A stretch of 64,000 nt of DNA from Phycomyces blakesleeanus NRRL 1555(-) (Eukaryota; Mucoromycota; Mucoromycetes; Mucorales; Phycomycetaceae): assembly GCF_001638985.1 (NCBI RefSeq), contig NW_017265159.1:124001-188000 (forward strand). The letters run 5' to 3'. Numbering within the stretch: position 1 is the first letter of the stretch; each line of letters begins with the position of its first letter. The position numbers were made by a program, and so were the translations under genes. The notes under the pieces were generated by a model. The model searched no databases. It saw nothing but the letters and a program-made list of their open reading frames with translations, and was not told the origin of the DNA. Shown here in pieces: positions 37,556 through 46,850 of the stretch.

Positions 37556-39035
37556 TCAATAGCATTTTCCAGGATTCCCAGATATCGTCGATTTCTTTGT
37601 TGTCTTCTTTTTCGTCTTCTTTTTCTTCACCACTGTTAGGAGTGTTTTCAGTGTCATCATTATCTTGTGTGGCCTCCGTTTCGTGCCTTCCATCAACTCC
37701 CTATCCTGTGCTCGTAGTCTCTTTTTATTTCTTTTTCCGCATTTACTGACAATCTCTTCGGCCATTTGTCCATGTAATCGATACTATACAGGCGTTGTAA
37801 GTTAAGTTTTTAATCGCGAACTAAAACAATAATACAAGTTACCTTGGATGTTTCATAGCTAATAGAAGTTGAAGCAATAGAAGCAGAGTTTTTCCAAAAC
37901 TCCTTGATAGCTGATTTTCCTTTTGCGGACTATAAAAAACTTATTACTAACTCTTCTCCACACCTTTTCTTAATATCTAGCCTTACTTTTAAAGCATTAT
38001 CCATTTGGCGCAGCATTGTATCTGCTATTGTACCAGAAATAACATAAGCTTGCATTATTTTGGTATCTTGTGCGAGAGCTTTGTTTCCGCTTCGAGTGGG
38101 AATCGTAGGATTTTTTTGTACAAACTGCAGGAGATAAGCGATTGCATTCCAGTTACGTGGCTGCTCGGTAATAAAAAATTCTATAAAGAAAAATAAGCTT
38201 GTTGATCACTAATACGACGCTTGGGACATTTACCTGGGAAAAAGAGTTTTTCATATGCCTCAGCATAGAACGTATCTAGGAAATGAGTTGGTTTTTGAGT
38301 AGTCGAGGCAACAGTGATGGTAAATCGACAATAAAGAACCTGTTGAAAACAAGTTTTTGGTTTTTGCTACTATTCAGGAGCGCTAATATTAGGGGGGGGG
38401 GGGGGGGGGCATTTTCTTATTGGACACTACCTTTTCTGACAGGAAACAATTTTTTGCTTTTACGTCCCCACACTTTGTGTGTTCATCAATTTCTCCCCAG
38501 GCATCTACCTCTCCTTCTTTAGGAAGTACGACCTGTTTTTGGGCAATTTAATAATAAAACTTTGTCTCATATAAAAAAATGTTTTGCTTTTACTGGACCA
38601 CAAATCGTGAATTGCTGTTCGGTATCAAATACTCGTATCTGATCTCTAAGGATTCATACTTGTCATAATAAGAATACTTTAATATAAGGCAGGATAATAG
38701 CTTCGGCTAAGTGTAAAAGCATCCTCTTAAATATGTAATCGCTGATTTTAGGGGGACGACATTTTGATTCTACTGGGCTACAAACTGTGACATTTTTGCC
38801 GGCATGAAATACCTCTATCTGGTTCCTAAGGATACAGAATATTCGTATAAAGACATTTTTTGTGCTTTGAAAAAAGAGTGAATAGGGATTGCTTACCACT
38901 TGGTGCTGTCATACTCTGGGAATATAATTAAGTGAAAGAAGAAGAAAGACATTATATGCATAAGAGGGCTAATACTTAGTAAAATATCAAGCGAGATTGC
39001 GTCACACTTTAATGACAACAACTCCTTATTATCTT
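37556..39035 (-). CDS. Unrecognised multi-exon gene inside the inverted repeat, 5' end not found
   Basis: Nine phase-compatible exons on the minus strand: 38976-39035, 38897-38915 (19 nt), 38774-38825, 38464-38532, 38234-38339, 37987-38180, 37843-37929 and 37556-37783, plus an unused copy at 38594-38645. Reading through gives KCDAISLDILLKYDSTKW, NQIEVFHAGKNVTVCSP, LPKEGEVDAWGEIDEH, FLDTFYAEAYEKLFFP, RNWNAIAYLLQFVQK, a Lys/Ser block and a Lys-rich end. A third reading frame in the last exon is strongly acidic (NSGEEKEDEKEDNKEIDDIW), so a 1-nt indel or missed intron may shift the true C-terminus there. No known domain recognised. The chromovirus inserted 470 bp upstream may have cut off its 5' end. 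Confidence 0.45.
38392..38409. repeat. 18-base G homopolymer
   Basis: Eighteen consecutive G residues inside an intron of the unrecognised minus-strand gene (read as C on its coding strand). It is the longest G run in an otherwise AT-rich window. Confidence 0.95.
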
Positions 39036-39088
39036 CTATAGTGTATTTTTCTTATAATCGACAAAAAAAAAATTGTACTCCAATCATT

Positions 39089-39237
39089 TTTTTTCAAGAC
39101 CTAAAAAGTGCTGTCGGAAATGACAAAACTAAATATCTTTTCTGTTTACTTTGTTAAGAAACAGCTTCTCTACAAAGTAAACAGAAAACATGTTTAGTTT
39201 TGTCATTTGCGACAGCACTTTTTAGGTCTTGAAAAAA
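39089..39237. repeat. 66-bp foldback (hairpin) with 17-bp loop
   Basis: 39089-39154 and 39172-39237 are inverted copies with few mismatches (for example GGAAAT versus GCAAAT, and AAATATC versus AAACATG). Both copies contain the sequence CAAGACCTAAAAAGTGCTGT when read inward. It may be a tiny MITE-like element or a recent inverted duplication. Either strand can be read as QDLKSAV-x-NDKTK...FCLLC, so a short coding exon may have been inverted and duplicated. Confidence 0.85.
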
Positions 39238-39506
39238 CGCGGTATTTGAATTTAATAGCAGAGAAAGAGAAATATTGACACTAGATTTTCCATTTATAAT
39301 GGCAGATGACGAGAATCGATCCCTTAAAATAGTAATACTATGTATCACTCAGTGTTTAAAAGATCTTTTGTCGTGAATATACGAAGTTGTGACTGCATAA
39401 AGTTCAATATTTAGGATTTTTTAAAAAACTGGCGGACATTTAATGCCATTTTCATATATCGGCATTTGAAATAAAAAAATTGACACAAATCTTGAAATTT
39501 GCGATT

Positions 39507-40038
39507 TGTTGTGGTGGTTGAAGTTGAAGAAGTTTTTAAGAGGAAGAATTCAAGATTTGAAATTAGGAACGAAGATTCGTGAGAACTTGTGTAGGTTTTG
39601 TTTATTGAGAAAGATTTTGTATCAAAGTTTGACCAGGTTCCTACACTGAACTACTACTGCTATTTATATTGTTTTGGATTGGGAAAATTATATGACTGGG
39701 GTCAGGTAATCGATCCTATCTGAGCCTTAATCAGAGCAACGTGATCTTGGGATAATTAATGTATGATTAATTATATAAATGTGTGTAGTCCCAATGAAGT
39801 ATTAACATCGAAAGTAAATGTGTTTATGAGTTATAATTATGCTTATAATAATCCACTGATGTATCCCATATTATGGTGATATCATCATATGAAATATAAT
39901 CACTATCATGCATGCTAAACCTGTGTGTTAAATAATAAAGTAATCGGTAGACACCTTTGACTGGAATAGCTGAGGCCTTATATTATTTCCTTCAGACTTA
40001 TTCTCAATTACAGCAGTAGTCAATACTCATTTACAACA
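39507..40038 (-). repeat. 3' LTR of the chromovirus
   Basis: 532 bp, TGTTGT...ACAACA ends, indistinguishable by eye from the copy at 45137-45668. Confidence 0.96.
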
Positions 40039-40215
40039 TTATCCTCCACCAGATTCAACAATACCTTTTGTTGATTCGGCAAAACATCTCATCTTAACTA
40101 TTTATTAATTTGTCGAATTGCTCAATTTCATTTGGGTCAATTACGCTCATAATTTTTTTTTTTTTTTATACTTCAAGAGATCTGCACTGTAAACTCAGCT
40201 CCGTGGATTACGTGT

Positions 40216-43200
40216 TTATTTTATCAAATTTTTTGTTGCTCTTCTTTTGGACATTCTTTCTTCTCTACTCAGTGCGGTAGGAAGCTTACTTCCATTGTGC
40301 TCTTCGATGCGATTCCTTTTTATTTTACCATCATGTCTTGGAATTTGAACTGTTTTCTTTAATGAGGCTGCACTCTTATTCACTAATTCCGTGGCTCTCT
40401 CATTCTCTAAACGTTCGATTTCTCTGACCTTCTTCCAATACTTTTGTATTATTGTGGGATTGGTAAAATCGTTAGCCATTTGCCATGTGTTTGCCCGTTC
40501 ACCATAACCAACCCATTTTACCAGATATTCTCTTTCACCAGCAGCACCACGATGATCGCGAATGTCTTCAACTTCATAGAGCTCATTCTCAATTGTAGAT
40601 TCATCGATGGTAACCATCTTGAGTTCTGAGGGTGTGTAATTTCGGTGCAACAATTCTCCTTGCTCATCCTTTAGTTCATACGATCCTCCTTTATTTCTTC
40701 GAACCACTGTATAAGGACCTTCATAGATTGGTGCCAATTTATTTGGACGATGTGGTAATCTGACCATTACGTGTGTTCCTTTGGGGATGTCTATTAAGAT
40801 GTTCTTGTGATCGTATTTCTTTTTTAACTCTTCGTTGATCCGCAAGACTCTTTCGTTTATGGCAGGGAATATTATTTTATCCATATATTCAATCTGCTTC
40901 TCCAATTCATCAATTGTTACCGTGTTTTTGGGAAGAGAGAATTTTGCTTTATCACCATACTCATCAGGTACATTAACTCTGCGAGCATACATTAGTGAAA
41001 AGGGTGCACTCAGTGTCTTTTGAGGAATATGTCTGTTTATGCATAGCTGAACAATTGGTAAATAGTGACACCAGTCATTGCTGTTCGCTCTCATCATTTT
41101 CCGTACAGTATTCTCTGCAACTTTCACACTGGCTTCAGCAATACCATTTCCTTGTGGATGATATGCCGTTGAATATCTTCGATCAATACCAAGCTCTTTC
41201 GATAGGCTTGCCATTAAAGAATTTCTAAATTCCAACCCATTGTCACTTTGCATTACTTTGGGAAAACCATAATCTCCAAATATTTTTATCAATGCCTTAG
41301 CTATTGTTGTCGAGTTTTTGTTTGGTAATGGTCTCAAGATGATATACCTGGAACAAACATCAACTAACACTAGCATATACGTGTGACCATCCTCTGATAC
41401 TGGGAATTCACCGCATAAGTCAATTGCAACATGATCAAATGGTCGGAAAGCTACAACATTGGTCAATGGGTGATATCCTCTTTTGCTGATGTTGTGCTTC
41501 TGACATTCAGAGCAAGAACGAATAATCTCCTTTGCTTCTTCATATATATTAGTCCAATGTAATCCTTGAGAGTGAAGATCATTCACCATAGCTTGACTAC
41601 CAAAGTGACCAAACGAATGTGCTTCTTTTAACAAGCCATTTCGCTTTTCTTCAGGAGGCGACATATAGTCGGAAGTCTCTGATACATTTTCGATGAGTTG
41701 TGTAGCAAGTACATTTAGCACTTTGTCCTTACTGTACTTTTTCTTACGAATAATAACTTTATCTTTAGATTGCAAGTGTTTTGTTCTGATTTTTCTCAAT
41801 CCATCATCCTCCACCAGCTTGTAACTATCCTCTGGAGGATACAAGCGACTCAACAAGTCTGGTAGTTTATTCAACAAACCAGGAATATGGACCACCTTAA
41901 AATCAAAGTCAAGAAGTGTCTCAATCCAGCCAATTATCATGGGATTAGCAATTTTTTGTGTGTGAAGATAAGTGAGTGCTTTATGATCAGTAAAAATGGT
42001 GAACTGTCGGCCCCATAGAAATGGACGGAATTTATCAAGCGCCAAAACGACTGCATACAATTCTCTTTTGGTGGTGCTCCATCGCCGTTGGGATGGGCTC
42101 AGGGAAGTTGACACAAAACTAATATACTTATCACGCCCTTGATCGTCGCGCTGAAAAAGCAGGCAGGCTACTCCATAAAGGGAAGCATCTGTGGCCACAT
42201 ACATTTCACGTGACATATCTGCGTAATGAAGAATTAAATCCTGATGCAGTATGTCCTTTAATGCTTTAAAGCTTCTTGTCTGCTCATCTGTCCATAGCTC
42301 AGCTACATTGTTGGCATGACTTAATCGTGAAATAGGTTCAGCCACCTTCGAGATCATGGGAATATAGTCTCTGAAGTAATTAATCAAACCCATAAATTGC
42401 TGAATTTGTTTCGCAGTTTTAGGAATAGGCCATTTATCAACGTTTGTCAACTTTCGCTTATCAACCTTGGTGCCTGTCTCATTGACGACAAAACCAAGCA
42501 ATCGCACTGAATGTTGAAACCAGACACATTTATCAGAGTTTAGAATCAACTTCGCCGATGTCAATCTATCAATCACTATTTTTACATCCTTAACATGCTG
42601 CTCAAATGTTTCGCTAGCCACAATACAATCATCAACAAAATTCTGCACACAGTCAATTTTATCAAACAAAGTTGCCATGACATGTTGAAATTGTGATGTA
42701 AGCATCTTCAAGCCAAAGCAGTCTTTAATGAAGCTATATTGTTGCCCATCTAAATGAGTGAATGTTAATTTATGAACATCTTCAGGTGCAACTTTGAAAC
42801 GATGGTAGGCATTCGATAAATCCAATGTGGTGAAAAATTTCTTTCCACTCAAATTCTGGAATATCGTTTGGATTTTAGGAATTGGATAGTTGAATGTGGG
42901 AGGTAGGATCTGATTCAATAATCGCACATCTAGACAAACTCGGTGACTCACAATCTCTCCAGCTTTGTTTCTTTTAGGCACAAGCAACATAGGACTGTTG
43001 AAGGAAGTATTGGTCTTGGACTTGACAATCGTGCCTGTCTCAAGCCATTCTTTTACTTGTTTATCAAGTGTTGGTCGTAGAGCATGGGGAATAGGATATT
43101 GACGTCTATAAGCTGTGGCGCCTTCTTTTGTGGGTAATCTAATTAGAGATTCTGATAAAGGACAAGAGGACTCGACTGGGATTTTCTTATTTTCATCCAG

Positions 43201-45117
43201 TGAGGCCTGAATTGACTGAATAAATTCTGCTCGCTGTATTTCCGTACCAGCTGGCGAATTATCCGGTTCAAACTTTTTCTCTTTATCGATATTTAGATTC
43301 TCATACACAGCGGCATAGTCTTTAGCGTTATCTGAATGAATATATTCTCCTTCGATATCGTATGCAACATTAATCAATCCGATGTTCATTTTTGTTAAGA
43401 TATCTCTTCCAAGAAGAATATCAAAATTAAATCCTGTATTAAACTCTAACACCTCGGGTGCATGCTTAAACGTAATTCCATTCACATATTTAAAATTTAA
43501 AGGATCAGTTTTTCCCAATCGCTTAGTACCACTATTCTTTGACAAGAAAGTGAAGGAACCATTTGATGAATTTATTTTATTTATATTTAAATTTTCATTC
43601 AAACATTGTAAACTAATGAAAGTGCGTGCACTGCCAGTGTCAATCATTCCAAGTAGTTTGTGGTTCTCTACAATAATAGGAGTGGTTAGATTAAATGCAT
43701 CATTGGCTTTAACCCTTCTCTCAATTTTGTCAAGTAGGTACTTACAGTCGAAAGACATGTCTTCGAGTTCCAAGTCGACACTGTCTTGGATCGCCTTGAG
43801 CACTTGCTCAGACTTCTCCTTGGCAGGGACCTGCGAGACCATCAGGACTGGCTCACTGTCCTTACAGACGTGGCCACGGAAGTAGTTTTCTCCACACCGC
43901 CTGCAGGGGTTGCGCTTGGTGGGGGCAGCTACTTTGGCCTTGTTGTTGGCCAGGGTGAAGCATTTGCTCGACTCATGTGTAGTATTCTTACCATGGTGCG
44001 AGCAGAAGAAGGAACGCTCCGGCTTACTGATTCGGTGCTGCTGGTTGTTGCTGGAGTGCACCTTCTTGCGAGGGTACGCCTCCATTCTCTTCTTCTCCAT
44101 TCTCTTCTCAGTGTGCATGTTGGCACCAGGAATGAGCTGGGTAGCTTCGGCATACATGCGATTGTCGTCGCCAAGGATGTCTCTGCCAATCTGCGTCAAC
44201 TGCTCCACAGTCCAATCTCTTTTGGTCTCGCCATTGAAGTCCAATCTGGTCATGGTGAGCCGCAAGAGTGTCTGTACTTGCCTAGTCAAGGAAGCGAGGA
44301 AGCGGTCGGCAACACGAGCATCGTTTTTGGGGAGGCCGGCATCATACACAGCCTGAAGGAACTTCTTGGAGTAATCTCCAATCGACTCAGAAGGAAGCAT
44401 TACCATGGTAAATACCTCTTTTACCGAACGGGATGTCACCAAGCGCGATCCATGTCTTGCTGTAAAGCAGATCTTGGCCGCATTCCAATCTACACACTTC
44501 TTCAAATCCATCTCTACCCATCCATCGTCACTATGAGGCAAGCAGAGCGGTAAAAATCTCTTCCAAACTAGTTCAATGTCCTGAAGGGACGACTCAATAA
44601 CCTTTTGGAAGGTGCGAAGGAAGTGGTCTACTGAGTGAAAGACCTCTTCATTCGGGAAGGACCTAATCACATCGTCTGCCAACTGGAACTTAGGAAGATC
44701 TCTTCTATTAAGAGTCAACCCTCCAGTGCGACTGCTCTTCTCTACAACTTTCACAGAAGGCGAAAGGTACTGACTGCATGCTATTTCTATATCTATCATT
44801 TCTTTGACGCGTCTGACCTTATTAAGGGCTAATTCAGCTGCTTGCTCATCGTTCATAGCGTGAGCAGCGCTGACAGCCTCTACATGCTGTTGAAGTTCTA
44901 GTCTAAGTTTCTCTGACAAAGACAAGACTGTTGTAGCAGCATTCGCTACCAAGGGACGAAGGGGAGAGGGAGCCACAAATTGTCCAGGGGTGGAGCTGGC
45001 AAAGGAGATGTTGTCACTCAGACTGGCGATGAGGTCCTCCTCAGTCATGACGGACATGGCATCCTCATCATGAGCAGGGATGATGGCGGCGGGGTAGTTC
45101 TCAGCAGAGGGGTTCAT
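40216..45117 (-). CDS. Gag-Pol polyprotein of the Ty3-type chromovirus (1633 aa, single frame)
   Basis: One uninterrupted frame encodes Gag and Pol without a frameshift. Order with rough residues: Gag (1-400), a zinc knuckle CRRCGENYFRGHVC (about 403), protease DTG (about 492), reverse transcriptase (about 690-870) with LDLSNAYHRF and the catalytic box FVDD (about 826), RNase H beginning ATDASLYG (about 974) with FTDHKALTYL, integrase HHCC zinc finger (HxxxH in HSFGHFG, CSEC), integrase Asp in AIDLCG (about 1231), Asp in QSDNG (about 1290) and Glu in NGIAEASVK (about 1326), a GPY/F module (EGPYTVV, about 1466), and a C-terminal chromodomain (EYLVKWVGYGERANTW, about 1510-1560) that would tether integration to histone-marked chromatin. 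The catalytic reverse-transcriptase motif has Phe where Tyr is usual. No stop or frameshift is seen. Confidence 0.96.
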   Translation of the reverse strand: MNPSAENYPAAIIPAHDEDAMSVMTEEDLIASLSDNISFASSTPGQFVAPSPLRPLVANAATTVLSLSEKLRLELQQHVEAVSAAHAMNDEQAAELALNKVRRVKEMIDIEIACSQYLSPSVKVVEKSSRTGGLTLNRRDLPKFQLADDVIRSFPNEEVFHSVDHFLRTFQKVIESSLQDIELVWKRFLPLCLPHSDDGWVEMDLKKCVDWNAAKICFTARHGSRLVTSRSVKEVFTMVMLPSESIGDYSKKFLQAVYDAGLPKNDARVADRFLASLTRQVQTLLRLTMTRLDFNGETKRDWTVEQLTQIGRDILGDDNRMYAEATQLIPGANMHTEKRMEKKRMEAYPRKKVHSSNNQQHRISKPERSFFCSHHGKNTTHESSKCFTLANNKAKVAAPTKRNPCRRCGENYFRGHVCKDSEPVLMVSQVPAKEKSEQVLKAIQDSVDLELEDMSFDCKYLLDKIERRVKANDAFNLTTPIIVENHKLLGMIDTGSARTFISLQCLNENLNINKINSSNGSFTFLSKNSGTKRLGKTDPLNFKYVNGITFKHAPEVLEFNTGFNFDILLGRDILTKMNIGLINVAYDIEGEYIHSDNAKDYAAVYENLNIDKEKKFEPDNSPAGTEIQRAEFIQSIQASLDENKKIPVESSCPLSESLIRLPTKEGATAYRRQYPIPHALRPTLDKQVKEWLETGTIVKSKTNTSFNSPMLLVPKRNKAGEIVSHRVCLDVRLLNQILPPTFNYPIPKIQTIFQNLSGKKFFTTLDLSNAYHRFKVAPEDVHKLTFTHLDGQQYSFIKDCFGLKMLTSQFQHVMATLFDKIDCVQNFVDDCIVASETFEQHVKDVKIVIDRLTSAKLILNSDKCVWFQHSVRLLGFVVNETGTKVDKRKLTNVDKWPIPKTAKQIQQFMGLINYFRDYIPMISKVAEPISRLSHANNVAELWTDEQTRSFKALKDILHQDLILHYADMSREMYVATDASLYGVACLLFQRDDQGRDKYISFVSTSLSPSQRRWSTTKRELYAVVLALDKFRPFLWGRQFTIFTDHKALTYLHTQKIANPMIIGWIETLLDFDFKVVHIPGLLNKLPDLLSRLYPPEDSYKLVEDDGLRKIRTKHLQSKDKVIIRKKKYSKDKVLNVLATQLIENVSETSDYMSPPEEKRNGLLKEAHSFGHFGSQAMVNDLHSQGLHWTNIYEEAKEIIRSCSECQKHNISKRGYHPLTNVVAFRPFDHVAIDLCGEFPVSEDGHTYMLVLVDVCSRYIILRPLPNKNSTTIAKALIKIFGDYGFPKVMQSDNGLEFRNSLMASLSKELGIDRRYSTAYHPQGNGIAEASVKVAENTVRKMMRANSNDWCHYLPIVQLCINRHIPQKTLSAPFSLMYARRVNVPDEYGDKAKFSLPKNTVTIDELEKQIEYMDKIIFPAINERVLRINEELKKKYDHKNILIDIPKGTHVMVRLPHRPNKLAPIYEGPYTVVRRNKGGSYELKDEQGELLHRNYTPSELKMVTIDESTIENELYEVEDIRDHRGAAGEREYLVKWVGYGERANTWQMANDFTNPTIIQKYWKKVREIERLENERATELVNKSAASLKKTVQIPRHDGKIKRNRIEEHNGSKLPTALSREERMSKRRATKNLIK

Positions 45118-45136
45118 GGTAGTTCACGAAAAAAAA

Positions 45137-45668
45137 TGTTGTGGTGGTTGAAGTTGAAGAAGTTTTTAAGAGGAAGAATTCAAGATTTGAAATTAGGAAC
45201 GAAGATTCGTGAGAACTTGTGTAGGTTTTGTTTATTGAGAAAGATTTTGTATCAAAGTTTGACCAGGTTCCTACACTGAACTACTACTGCTATTTATATT
45301 GTTTTGGATTGGGAAAATTATATGACTGGGGTCAGGTAATCGATCCTATCTGAGCCTTAATCAGAGCAACGTGATCTTGGGATAATTAATGTATGATTAA
45401 TTATATAAATGTGTGTAGTCCCAATGAAGTATTAACATCGAAAGTAAATGTGTTTATGAGTTATAATTATGCTTATAATAATCCACTGATGTATCCCATA
45501 TTATGGTGATATCATCATATGAAATATAATCACTATCATGCATGCTAAACCTGTGTGTTAAATAATAAAGTAATCGGTAGACACCTTTGACTGGAATAGC
45601 TGAGGCCTTATATTATTTCCTTCAGACTTATTCTCAATTACAGCAGTAGTCAATACTCATTTACAACA
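45137..45668 (-). repeat. 5' LTR of the chromovirus, with probable promoter
   Basis: In the sense (minus) direction a TATAAATA box is read from 45298 to 45291. It is followed 14 nt later by GTAGTTCA (45284-45277), which is complementary to TGAACTAC just outside the LTR (45126-45119). Confidence 0.93.
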
Positions 45669-45673
45669 CGATT

Positions 45674-46302
45674 ATTAAGAAAATACACCATACATCAATG
45701 GTTATTGATACAGTGTATTTGTGACCAATCATTATTTCTTTATTGTCAAAACTAAATTCAGAACTACTGATTGATTATACAGGATCTGATTTTTGCATGA
45801 GACAGTACTTTATTATGAAGTTGCCCAAATACAGGCTATGAATCTTACAATAATGAGAGTTAGATGGCTGGGGAGAGATAGATAAACACACAAAGTGTGG
45901 GGGCAAGGTAGTAAGCTAATACGTACAGAGAAAGGAGGAAAAAACAGAATTAAAAGAAGAAACAAAGAGAAGGAATTACACATGAGAAAGTAGAAAGCAG
46001 AAAGCAGAAAGCAGAAAGCAGAAAGCAGAAAGTAGAAAAAGCATAAGAGTTAAAGAGCTAGTCTAGGAGATTGGATGATTAAAAGAGAAATTGAAGCAAT
46101 GTGTTCACAGAAACAACTACATTGGCAGGAACGAAAGGCACATTTTCAGGACACACTATTTTACCCTCAAGGATTAAAGATACCGGGTCCCGGACAGGTA
46201 GTCGCAATTAATGAGTCCGATTAAATGGAAACATCGCGCCTCATCAGGAAACGTCATCCCCGTAAGATTGCTGGTTAAGTGATACTAATTTTATCAAAGT
46301 TT
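45674..46302. other. Island spacer with an AGAAAGC tandem repeat
   Basis: No gene seen. A 7-bp unit (AGAAAGC with minor variants) is repeated about seven times at about 45984-46038. The rest is mixed-composition DNA between the retrotransposon and the transposase relic. Confidence 0.6.
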
Positions 46303-46850
46303 CTAGCTTTCGGGTGGCGTGTGACAACCTTGAGAGTAAGATTGCATTATACCTTCATAATCTCTACAACTTTGGATTTTTTTGATTGTAAATCCTTCAA
46401 AGCTTTTGACCAAATTTTCTACAGCATCTTGGATTGTAGCAGTTGGATTATCGTCGTAAAAGTTGGTCAGATAGGTCTTGTGTTCTTCCCCTAACTGACT
46501 TTTTGGACAGTTTGATGCACGGTTCGTTTTTTTAACTGGAGTTTGCTTGTCTGGATCTTTATTGTAAGCAGTTTTCCATTTACGTCCAGTCTCAGGATTA
46601 ACGTTGGCAACGTTTGCTGCTTCTGTGGGCTTCATTAACTTTTGTTGGGTATAGTAGAGATATCTCTGTCTGTCCTCATTTCTGTATCTATGGGTGTCTC
46701 AACTTCAGTAATGACCTTTTTATTTTCTATGTACTTGCGCAAATTGCTCAAATTAGTCAAATGGAATGAGGGATCAACAACAAAAGAAGGCGCATCTTCT
46801 CTCGACTCATCAACGATTTTACCTCTACCGTCTTTGCAAAAGATATCCAT
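46303..46850 (-). pseudogene. 5' fragment of a second IS630/Tc1-type transposase
   Basis: Minus-strand segments from the ATG at 46850 read MDIFCKDGRGKIVDESRED and LTNLSNLRKYIENKKVI, then after a frame change at about 46635 TEAANVANVNPETGRKWKTAY, QLGEEHKTYLTNFYDDNPTA and FEGFTIKKIQ. This is the N-terminal leader and helix-turn-helix part of a Tc1/IS630-like transposase family common in Mucoromycota. No DDE catalytic part follows before 46303, so the copy is truncated as well as frameshifted. It belongs to a different subfamily from the relic at 16.2-17.2 kb. Confidence 0.75.

Larger units (their letters stand above)
39502..45673 (-). mobile_element. Complete Ty3-type LTR retrotransposon (chromovirus), minus orientation
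   Basis: LTRs at 39507-40038 and 45137-45668 (532 bp each) appear identical and start TGTTGT and end ACAACA. The element is flanked by a 5-bp target duplication CGATT (39502-39506 and 45669-45673). Reading the minus strand, the 5' LTR is the right one. Only 19 nt separate it from the polyprotein ATG, and the purine-rich tract GGTGGAGGATAA abuts the 3' LTR at about 40039-40050. Identical LTRs and an intact reading frame mean a very recent insertion, probably still competent. It is inserted in the spacer of the large inverted repeat and is younger than it. Confidence 0.96.

Noticed and set aside
43786..44553. 255-codon open frame on the plus strand
   Set aside because: It lies antisense to the Gag region of the intact chromovirus polyprotein and is a shadow of it.
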